Below, in pieces: positions 57,668 through 64,000 of a stretch of 64,000 bases of DNA. Position numbers and translations under genes: made by a program. Each line of letters starts with the position of its first letter. Within the stretch, counting starts at the first letter, position 1. The stretch covers positions 62,001-126,000 of the forward strand of contig NZ_JABFHF010000010.1 in NCBI RefSeq assembly GCF_015476655.1, read 5' to 3'. The stretch comes from Aquiflexum lacus (GTDB lineage Bacteria > Bacteroidota > Bacteroidia > Cytophagales > Cyclobacteriaceae). Below the pieces are notes generated by a model. The model was not told the DNA's origin, ran no database searches, and was given only the letters and a program-made list of their open reading frames with translations.

Positions 57668-58210
57668 TTACCAATTGGCGACTGTTGCGGTAAAAATGTC
57701 CTGAAGAATCTGATCAAATATCTCTTCTATTAGTTGACTCTCTACTTGGAGAATGGAAGTAGTCCTGGGGTCATAATCCTTAAAGAATGAAAAGGACCTT
57801 TTCAGGCTATATTCTTCCTCAACTGTATTTTCGTAGTCCACTTCAACCGATATGGTTAGCCTCATCTGTCCGGCCCTATCAGGTAGGTTTGGATCTGGAC
57901 TGGAAACAGTGGCTTGTGGTGTAATCGCATACCTGTTTATAGAACCTGAAAATAGGAGGTGTCCATTGTTTCGGACCAATTCAAGTTGGGTGTTACGCTG
58001 ATAGAATTCTTTGAGCGATTCTGTAAAAAGCTGCTCCATATTCGCAGGTCCTCCGCCCGAATCATTGAAAAAATTCTCAACAGAAAAGGTCTGAATAAGA
58101 TCATAATTGATATTGGTTCCCGTGAAGCTGTAGCTTATCGAACAGGCATTTAGAACCAATCCCAAAAAGGAAATAATTAGAGATTTTCCGATTCTCTTAT
58201 TCAATATCAT
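57668..58210 (-). CDS. lptE: LPS-assembly lipoprotein LptE family
   Basis: A 180-residue lipoprotein. The ATG at 58210 (MILNKRIGKSLIISFLG) gives a signal peptide with lipobox LNAC; a longer frame reaches into the upstream gene. The body YSFTGTNINYDLIQTFSVEN, FTESLKEFYQRNTQLELV and the C-terminal EIFDQILQDIFTATVANW match LptE-type proteins of Bacteroidetes, which plug the LptD barrel that inserts LPS. The start lies 14 bases inside the sigma-54 activator gene. Confidence 0.85.
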   Translation of the reverse strand: MILNKRIGKSLIISFLGLVLNACSISYSFTGTNINYDLIQTFSVENFFNDSGGGPANMEQLFTESLKEFYQRNTQLELVRNNGHLLFSGSINRYAITPQATVSSPDPNLPDRAGQMRLTISVEVDYENTVEEEYSLKRSFSFFKDYDPRTTSILQVESQLIEEIFDQILQDIFTATVANW

Positions 58211-59486
58211 ATTGTTTGATTTTCCTATATAACGTCCTTTCCGAGATTCCGAGATCGTTGGCCGCATATTTTCTTTTATTATTATGTTTTCTTAATGCTC
58301 GGATGATCATTTCTTTTTCCTTTTTTTCTAAGGATAAAGAATTGTCATCTTCCTCATGGATGATGTCTTCTATGGACTCGTCATCGTAGTCATCCATATC
58401 CTCCTTAGCATGCTGCTGATGATCTAGTACAATCGGTAGGTTTGAGGATTGGCTTGAAGGTTTTGAATCTTCAAAAGACTTTGGTGTATCAAGATCTTCA
58501 AAGAGAGTTTGATGCTTGCTCATAATGTTTGAACTCAAGCTTCCATTTTGGTAAGTTTCCAATACCAGTTTTTTAAGGTCATTCATGTCCTTCTTCATAT
58601 CAAAAAGTACTTTATATAGAATTTCCCTTTCTGAAAAATCACTGAACTCTTGACTTCCTCCCGAATTCGCCAATAATGCAGGAAGTCGGACCTGATCTGC
58701 AGGCAAATATCTAATCAAGGTTGCGCCATCTATTTCTCTCTCCTGTTCAAGTAGTGAAATCTGTTCGGCTATATTCTTGAGCTGTCTGATGTTACCCGGG
58801 AAGGGGAATTTCATCAATGCTTTTTTTGCATCTTCATCCAAAGAGACGGGCTTGACTTTATACTTTTCAGAAAAATCAGTGGTAAATTTTCTGAAAAGCA
58901 AAGCCACATCTTCTCCTCTCTCTCTCAAGGGAGGAACGTAAATTGGCACAGTATTTAACCTGTAGTAAAGATCTTCCCTGAATTCTCCTTTTTCGACAGC
59001 CTTGATCAAATTGACGTTGGTAGCGGCAATGACGCGGACATTGGTTTTTAATACTTTTGAAGAACCTACTTTGATAAATTCCCCATTTTCAAGCACTCTC
59101 AATAGCCTGGCTTGAGTACCTAATGGCATTTCCCCGATCTCATCTAGAAATATGGACCCGCCATCGGTTACTTCAAAATAACCTTTTCTAGCCTCATGCG
59201 CACCTGTAAATGACCCTTTTTCATGACCAAACAGTTCTGAATCAATTGTACCTTCAGGTATGGCGCCACAGTTGATAGCGATAAATTTCCCATGTTTTCT
59301 CAAGCTGAGGGAATGGATGATTTTGGAAAATGACTCTTTTCCACTTCCACTCTCTCCTGTAATCAACACTGTCATCTCAGTGGGTGCAGCCTGCATGGCT
59401 ACTTGGATGGCATGGTTTAACAGTGGGCTGTTGCCTATGATACTGAATCTTTGCTTGATACTTTGAATTTCCTGTGCTGTGATCAT
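58197..59486 (-). CDS. Sigma-54-dependent transcriptional activator, no sensor domain
   Basis: A 429-residue NtrC-family activator that starts almost directly with the AAA+ domain (about 15-240). Walker A is GESGSGKES, the sigma-54 contact loop is GSFTGA (Ser for the usual Ala), and Walker B is GGSIFLDEIGEM. The C-terminus has a Fis-type helix-turn-helix (about 385-429, YAANDLGISERTLYRKIKQY). No receiver or GAF domain precedes it, so it is controlled by level or a partner. It is embedded between miaB (16-base gap) and lptE (14-base overlap). Confidence 0.92.
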   Translation of the reverse strand: MITAQEIQSIKQRFSIIGNSPLLNHAIQVAMQAAPTEMTVLITGESGSGKESFSKIIHSLSLRKHGKFIAINCGAIPEGTIDSELFGHEKGSFTGAHEARKGYFEVTDGGSIFLDEIGEMPLGTQARLLRVLENGEFIKVGSSKVLKTNVRVIAATNVNLIKAVEKGEFREDLYYRLNTVPIYVPPLRERGEDVALLFRKFTTDFSEKYKVKPVSLDEDAKKALMKFPFPGNIRQLKNIAEQISLLEQEREIDGATLIRYLPADQVRLPALLANSGGSQEFSDFSEREILYKVLFDMKKDMNDLKKLVLETYQNGSLSSNIMSKHQTLFEDLDTPKSFEDSKPSSQSSNLPIVLDHQQHAKEDMDDYDDESIEDIIHEEDDNSLSLEKKEKEMIIRALRKHNNKRKYAANDLGISERTLYRKIKQYDIE

Positions 59487-59502
59487 TTTTGTAAGGGGAT
59501 TT

Positions 59503-60963
59503 TCAATAAACTACCTCTCCGAATAATGTTGCTGCAGAGCAGTCAGTGATTTTAACCTTTACATAATCACCTTTTTTAAATAGATGGTTAGGAATGATGA
59601 CAACCTTATTGGCAGAATTTCTTCCTCTCAGTTGTTCCTCGGACCGTTTTGATGTTCCTTCTATCAGGATTTCCTGGATTTTTCCCACATCCAGTTTATT
59701 TCTTTCCAATGAAATGGTGCTTTGCTTTTCAATGATTTCGGCCAACCTTCTTTTTTTTATACTTAATGGGATATCATCCTCATATTTTTTGGCAGCCAAG
59801 GTGCCCGGGCGCTCTGAGTAAAAGAACATATACGAGAAATCGTATTTTACGATATCCATCAATGTAAGGGTATCTCGGTGTTCTTCCTCAGTTTCGGTGC
59901 AAAATCCAGCTATCATATCTGAAGAAATTCCGCATTCTTCCCCTAAGATTTCTCTGATTTTGGAAACTCTTTCCAAATACCACTCTCTATCATAGGTCCT
60001 GTTCATCATTTCTAGGACCCTCGAATTCCCACTTTGTACGGGAAGGTGGATGTATTTGCAGATGTTGTCATATTTTTTAATGGTATACAACACTTCATCG
60101 GTAATGTCTTTGGGGTGGGAGGTTGAGAATCTTACCCTGAGCTTCGGACTCACTTTTGCCACCATTTCCAGTAAATGGGCAAAATTGATAACAGAAGAAA
60201 CTTCTTCTTCTTTTTTATTGAGTCTGGCTTTGTTGTTTTCTTCAGGAGACCATTTGTAGCTGTCCACATTTTGGCCCAAAAGTGTGACTTCTTTGTAACC
60301 CTTTTCAAAAAGATCTTTGGCTTCTTCAACTATAGAAAATGGGTCACGGCTTCTTTCTCTCCCTCTTGTGAACGGCACTACACAGAATGAGCACATATTG
60401 TCACAGCCCCTCATGATGGAAATAAATGCACTGACGCCATTAGAGTTAAGCCGTACAGGTGAAATGTCAGCATAAGTCTCTTCTCTGGAAAGGAAAGTAT
60501 TGACTCCCTTATGCCCATCCTCAGCAGATGAAACCAAATTAGGAAGATCTCGGTAGGCATCTGGACCAACCACTACATCTACAATTTTTTCTTCCTCCAG
60601 TAATTTCTCTTTCAATCGCTCAGCCATACAGCCAAGTACACCGATGGTCATTTCCGGTTTTGACTTTTTAAGTGAATTGAATTGACTGAGTCTTTTCCGT
60701 ACAGTTTGTTCTGCCTTTTCTCTGATAGAACAGGTATTTAAAAAAATGACATCTGCCTGTTCAAAGTCTGAGGTAGTATCAAAACCGTTTTCCTTCATGA
60801 TAGATGCGACTATTTCAGAATCAGAAAAATTCATCTGACATCCATAGGATTCTATATAAAGCTTTTTTGATTTCCCGGTATTTTCGTCACCGGTAGTTTT
60901 AAAATCACAAGCTTGCGCTTCTTCCGGTGCAATTATATCTATGTCTTTAATAATGTTTTCCAT
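59503..60963 (-). CDS. miaB: tRNA methylthiotransferase MiaB
   Basis: A 486-residue radical-SAM enzyme adding the methylthio group to i6A37 of tRNAs. The N-terminal UPF0004 domain has three cluster Cys ([28 protein letters not shown]), the radical SAM motif CDNMCSFC is at about 190, and a TRAM domain ends the protein. I use the ATG at 60963; a TTG three codons earlier is less likely. First gene of the operon ending with secG. Confidence 0.96.
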   Translation of the reverse strand: MENIIKDIDIIAPEEAQACDFKTTGDENTGKSKKLYIESYGCQMNFSDSEIVASIMKENGFDTTSDFEQADVIFLNTCSIREKAEQTVRKRLSQFNSLKKSKPEMTIGVLGCMAERLKEKLLEEEKIVDVVVGPDAYRDLPNLVSSAEDGHKGVNTFLSREETYADISPVRLNSNGVSAFISIMRGCDNMCSFCVVPFTRGRERSRDPFSIVEEAKDLFEKGYKEVTLLGQNVDSYKWSPEENNKARLNKKEEEVSSVINFAHLLEMVAKVSPKLRVRFSTSHPKDITDEVLYTIKKYDNICKYIHLPVQSGNSRVLEMMNRTYDREWYLERVSKIREILGEECGISSDMIAGFCTETEEEHRDTLTLMDIVKYDFSYMFFYSERPGTLAAKKYEDDIPLSIKKRRLAEIIEKQSTISLERNKLDVGKIQEILIEGTSKRSEEQLRGRNSANKVVIIPNHLFKKGDYVKVKITDCSAATLFGEVVY

Positions 60964-61234
60964 TATACTCAAATCTTTGAAGATGCGAAATTAACAAAAT
61001 ACAGACAAAATGACAGGCAATGTTTAAGCATTTATTTGGAAGGGGAGAGAATTCTGAATATGGCTTCTATGTCCTATGAGGCATATCCTATTAGGAAGCT
61101 TCCGTTAACGGACGGATATTCATATTAAAAATATTTCTTTTTCTATTGTCAGAAGTTGGAAGTCCGAAGAAAAACGTCATTTGCCTAATTCGTCATCTTC
61201 CAACTTCCAACTTCCATCAAATACCAACCAAAAC
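60964..61234. other. Intergenic region with GAAGTTGGAAGTC-type repeats
   Basis: A region of 271 bases. AGAAGTTGGAAGTCCGAAG (61151-61169) and its partial inverse (61197-61215, CTTCCAACTTCCAACTTCC) form an imperfect inverted repeat related to the GAAGTCGGAAGACCGAAG family. No gene seen. The two flanking genes read on the minus strand. Confidence 0.6.
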
Positions 61235-62656
61235 CTATTTTAACTTTAAAATAGATTTAATGTCTGTTTCATTATCAATGATTAACCCAAATCTCGATTT
61301 GCTATCAAGCGAACTTCCCACATTGATTCTATCAATCAATTGTATTCGGGCATCCTCATCAATGGGTGGATTCCCAAGAATTCTATTCAATGTTGTTTTC
61401 AGCAGGTATTCGTTGGTATCACCAAATGGCAAAAGCCATTTTTGGGTTATTTCCCTAGCACCGATATTTGGGATAAAGCCATTTGCAAAATCGGACTCTC
61501 CATTTTTATTGGCATCTCTAAAAACTATAGGTAAAATCCCATATTTGTTATCAGGGTTATCTTCATCCTCTAGTGGAATTGAACCTACGTTTTTACCAAC
61601 AGTGACATCCCCAACCATGAAAACATCCATGTAAGGTTTGAGTCCATTAATAATCAACTCACTGGCAGAAGCTGTTCTATTTGAGGTGATTACATAGACT
61701 CTATTATCCGTTAGTATTGGTCCAAGGTTTTGGGATTTAGTTTTAAATTTTCTGGTGACATTTTTAAAATCATCAAAACCCGATAGAAAACTGTTGTACT
61801 GCACTCTTGATAAAATGTCATTTTCTCCAACTCCCGGAGCGATCAAACTTGCAAGGTTAATGGCACTATTCACAAACCCACCACTATTGTACCTGAAATC
61901 CAAAATGAGATGATTGATCCCCTCTGCTTTGAAATCAGCGAAAATCTGATCCATTTCATTATCATAAGCGTTGTTAGTGCCCGGAGCAAAAAAATGGTAA
62001 ACCACATATCCAATTTTTTCATTGTTGATTGTGAAAACCGTATCCAAGAAATTTGGATTTTCAGCTAATTCCAAAGTAGTCAAATCGATGTGAGCAATGG
62101 CTACAAACTCGTCTGTTGCTTGATCAAAACGGAAAGGAGAAATGGAATGAGGTTCAGACCTTTGGCTTAGCAACTCCTGATAATTTTCCAATGTCAATCT
62201 GGCCCCGTTGATTCTGGTAATCATATCACCCCTTTTGAGGCCTGATAGATCTGCAGGACTTCCCTTTTTGATATATGTCACAAAAGCTATGACATTGTTG
62301 TTTTGGTTACTTTCTCTTGCGAGTATAATTTCATATCCTGCTTCTTTGGATACACCTTGAAGACTATTAATCAATTCTTGATAATCAGGATAAATAACAG
62401 AAAATCTATCCGTCGGCCTAAAAAGAAGGGACTCAAAATATTTTTCCGGTTCAGATTTGATCGCGATTGGAGTACGCATATCCTCCAACCAAAAATATGC
62501 CTGATCCATTACATCTTTGATCCAAGTGTTTATTTTGACTTGTGCATCTGGTTCAGGAGGTAAAACTTCCTCTTTGTCCTTGCAGGAAGAAAAATTCAAT
62601 AGGGTGAAAGTTAAAAGAAAAATGGTTGGAAATAAGTTTTTATAAGATCGCTTCAT
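61235..62656 (-). CDS. S41-family (C-terminal processing) peptidase lipoprotein
   Basis: A 473-residue periplasmic serine protease. The signal peptide ends in lipobox FSSC (about residue 25). A PDZ domain (about 115-185, SPADLSGLKRGDMITRINGA) precedes the catalytic core: VLDFRYNSGG-type LILDFRYNSGGFV, nucleophile Ser in TASASELI and Lys in GDVTVGKNVGS. S41 peptidases trim or degrade envelope proteins. The N-terminal segment before PDZ is the family's usual helical cap. It is transcribed alone. Confidence 0.92.
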   Translation of the reverse strand: MKRSYKNLFPTIFLLTFTLLNFSSCKDKEEVLPPEPDAQVKINTWIKDVMDQAYFWLEDMRTPIAIKSEPEKYFESLLFRPTDRFSVIYPDYQELINSLQGVSKEAGYEIILARESNQNNNVIAFVTYIKKGSPADLSGLKRGDMITRINGARLTLENYQELLSQRSEPHSISPFRFDQATDEFVAIAHIDLTTLELAENPNFLDTVFTINNEKIGYVVYHFFAPGTNNAYDNEMDQIFADFKAEGINHLILDFRYNSGGFVNSAINLASLIAPGVGENDILSRVQYNSFLSGFDDFKNVTRKFKTKSQNLGPILTDNRVYVITSNRTASASELIINGLKPYMDVFMVGDVTVGKNVGSIPLEDEDNPDNKYGILPIVFRDANKNGESDFANGFIPNIGAREITQKWLLPFGDTNEYLLKTTLNRILGNPPIDEDARIQLIDRINVGSSLDSKSRFGLIIDNETDIKSILKLK

Positions 62657-62753
62657 AATTCTATATTTTAATAATTGAAGTCAGATTTTGACATGAAATA
62701 TAAACGAAAAAACAGTAAGTCTGTTTATAAGAGATTAGAAAAATAATAGCACC

Positions 62754-63464
62754 TCAATAGGAAGTGTTTATGGTAATGTCGGATGTTTTGCTATCAAGCA
62801 GCTGACCCTTCTCGCATTTGAGTACCCTGTATGGATATTTCCGAAGAAGGTCATGATTGTGGGTAGCCATTAATATGGCAGTTCCCTCATTATTAATTTC
62901 CTGAAAAAGTTTAAAAATCCCATCTGCTACATCAGGGTCTAAATTTCCTGTTGGTTCATCGGCCAAAAGAATAGTGGGATTATTGATCAATGCCCGGGCA
63001 ATGACGACCCGCTGTTGCTCACCCCCTGAAAGTTGGTGTGGCATCTTGGTGGCAGCGTCTCCCAACCCGACTTTCAACAAAACTTCAACCATCCTGTTTT
63101 TCATTTTCGTTTTGTCTTTCCAACCGGTGGCTTTCATGACGAAGAAGAGGTTTTCAGCAACAGTCCTATCCGGGAAAAGTTGAAAATCCTGAAATACAAT
63201 GCCTAATTTTCTTCGAAGATAAGGTACTTCCTTTTTTTTGATCTTTTCAAGATGAAAACCTACAATTTCTCCATGTCCCATTTTGAAAGGAAGGTCGGCA
63301 TATAAGGTTTTGAGGAGGGAGCTTTTTCCACTTCCAGTTCTTCCAATAAGAAAAACAAACTCGTCTTTGTCAATCGTGAAATTAACATCCTCTAATACCG
63401 CTGTCAGTCCCTGAAAAATAAAGGCGTCAGCAACTACGATAATTGGTTCTCCTCCGATCTGCAT
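62754..63464 (-). CDS. ftsE: Cell division ATP-binding protein FtsE
   Basis: A 236-residue ABC ATPase. Walker A is [11 protein letters not shown] (about 40), Q-loop is [13 protein letters not shown], signature is LSGGEQQRV, Walker B is [14 protein letters not shown] and the switch His is [16 protein letters not shown] and length fit FtsE rather than general transporters. Its partner FtsX is encoded about 48 kb away (13432), not adjacent as in many bacteria. A small 67-residue gene ends one base before it. Confidence 0.9.
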   Translation of the reverse strand: MQIGGEPIIVVADAFIFQGLTAVLEDVNFTIDKDEFVFLIGRTGSGKSSLLKTLYADLPFKMGHGEIVGFHLEKIKKKEVPYLRRKLGIVFQDFQLFPDRTVAENLFFVMKATGWKDKTKMKNRMVEVLLKVGLGDAATKMPHQLSGGEQQRVVIARALINNPTILLADEPTGNLDPDVADGIFKLFQEINNEGTAILMATHNHDLLRKYPYRVLKCEKGQLLDSKTSDITINTSY

Positions 63465-63465
63465 G

Positions 63466-63669
63466 TTACAATTCTAGCTTTTGAAGTTTTCCGAAAGGTA
63501 ATTGATCGATCAAAGCCTTTAAAGCTTCTTCTTTCCCTTCCAAACCAAATTTCTCTATGTTTTTCATGGGTCTATCAGCCCTGAAATAGGATACCAATAC
63601 GAAATTTTCATCTCTGATTTGGATGTAGTCTGGTATTTTGGCTTTTCCTTTTACTTTGATGATATACAT
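63466..63669 (-). CDS. Small conserved-looking protein upstream of ftsE
   Basis: A 67-residue protein (MYIIKVKGKAKIPDYIQIRD) with a beta-strand-rich first half (DENFVLVSYFRADRPM) and a helical C-terminus (KEEALKALIDQLPF). One base separates its stop from the ftsE start, so the two are co-transcribed. No family recognised. A role linked to FtsE is suggested only by position. Confidence 0.72.
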   Translation of the reverse strand: MYIIKVKGKAKIPDYIQIRDENFVLVSYFRADRPMKNIEKFGLEGKEEALKALIDQLPFGKLQKLEL

Positions 63670-63745
63670 GGGAAAAAGTTTTTTGAAGGTTAGTTGACTT
63701 TTAGATGTATTACATTAAAAATCACGCATTGTTTACAAATACAAC

Positions 63746-63787
63746 GAAGCAAGAGGTCTGTGAAGTACTTCAGTGATCTCTTGCTTC
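63746..63787 (-). terminator. Long hairpin after the transaldolase-like gene
   Basis: GAAGCAAGAG (63746-63755) pairs with CTCTTGCTTC (63778-63787), with an inner TGAAGTACTTCA palindrome (63761-63772). It lies 14 bases after the stop of the minus-strand fsa-like gene but lacks a good T run, so it could be a terminator or a processing stem. Confidence 0.55.
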
Positions 63788-63801
63788 TGATTAATTATAG
63801 A

Positions 63802-64000
63802 TTATTTGCCTGCTGCTTTGGCATGATCTGCAAGAAAAGTTGCTAATCCAGAATCCGTCAATGGATGTTTTAAAAGCCCTGTGATAACTTTCAATGGGCA
63901 TGTCACTACATCGGCCCCAACTTCAGCGCATTTGATCAAATGCATGGAATGTCTAACCGATGCAGCTAATACTTGGGTAGCGAACCCATAATTTGCATAA
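63802..64000 (-). CDS. fsa: 3' end of a fructose-6-phosphate aldolase / transaldolase-like gene
   Basis: The window ends inside this gene; 65 C-terminal residues are visible. [20 protein letters not shown] followed by [20 protein letters not shown] and [10 protein letters not shown] match the last third of small transaldolases of the TalC/FSA type (about 215-220 residues). The phosphate-contact SVR is present; the Schiff-base Lys lies outside the window. TalC versus FSA specificity cannot be decided. Confidence 0.88.
   Translation of the reverse strand, partial: YANYGFATQVLAASVRHSMHLIKCAEVGADVVTCPLKVITGLLKHPLTDSGLATFLADHAKAAGK

Overview
The window is a 64 kb piece of a Bacteroidetes (Bacteroidota) chromosome, most likely from the order Cytophagales near Cyclobacteriaceae. 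The indicators are a gliding gene (gldC), a type IX secretion sorting domain on a giant repeat protein, a CarboxypepD_reg-type TonB-dependent receptor, DUF4221, DUF3098 and GldC-type small families, AT-rich intergenic DNA without clear Shine-Dalgarno sequences, and the gene order ftsX-DUF3098-uppP-truB-ribF. The family and species cannot be fixed from the sequence alone. I saw no tRNA, rRNA, insertion sequence, CRISPR array or prophage. The window is mostly core chromosome with some accessory cell-surface functions.

Layout. 1-8.5 kb: an unidentified 3' gene end, a two-domain universal stress protein, an SDR dehydrogenase, a Crp/Fnr regulator with a GTGA-N6-TCAC box, a coupled SulP transporter/beta-carbonic anhydrase pair and a large TonB-dependent receptor. 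8.8-15 kb: gldC, then a seven-gene minus-strand run (ftsX, DUF3098, uppP, truB, ribF, scoA, scoB) mixing division, cell-wall lipid recycling, tRNA modification, flavin synthesis and ketone-body CoA transfer, plus pdeM. 15-23.5 kb: small secreted or metabolic genes; the methionine genes metY-metX preceded by a clear SAM-I riboswitch; a toxin/antitoxin pair; and an NlpC/P60 lipoprotein with a YbjQ partner. 23.5-28 kb: three exported amidohydrolases in a row, of which only the middle one keeps the HxH metal motif.

28.2-34.1 kb is the most interesting block: a tightly packed operon of a stand-alone response regulator, a membrane-anchored HEAT-like protein, a PgaC/BcsA-type family 2 glycosyltransferase, a TPR + YaiO outer-membrane barrel and an unrecognised membrane-anchored periplasmic protein. 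It looks like a compact exopolysaccharide synthesis and export machine with its own signal input. A sulfatase-fold membrane transferase (LTA-synthase-like) and a small methyltransferase follow it. 36-47 kb: msrA, DUF4920, DUF3253, DUF983 (with a second GTGA-N6-TCAC box), a Tat-type alkaline phosphatase, two tandem secreted paralogues, proBA and DUF2237. 47-51.8 kb: one 1,579-residue T9SS cargo protein with five internal repeats.

52-64 kb: corA with a response regulator, groESL, then the minus-strand operon miaB, sigma-54 activator, lptE, a TPR protein and secG, which links envelope biogenesis to a sigma-54 activator lacking a sensor domain. An S41 protease, ftsE with a small partner, and the 3' end of a fructose-6-phosphate aldolase-like gene close the window. 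Several intergenic gaps hold short palindromic or dispersed repeats (GAAGACCGAAG, CAGTTAC/CACTGCC, CCTGTCTG and pyrimidine-rich tracts).
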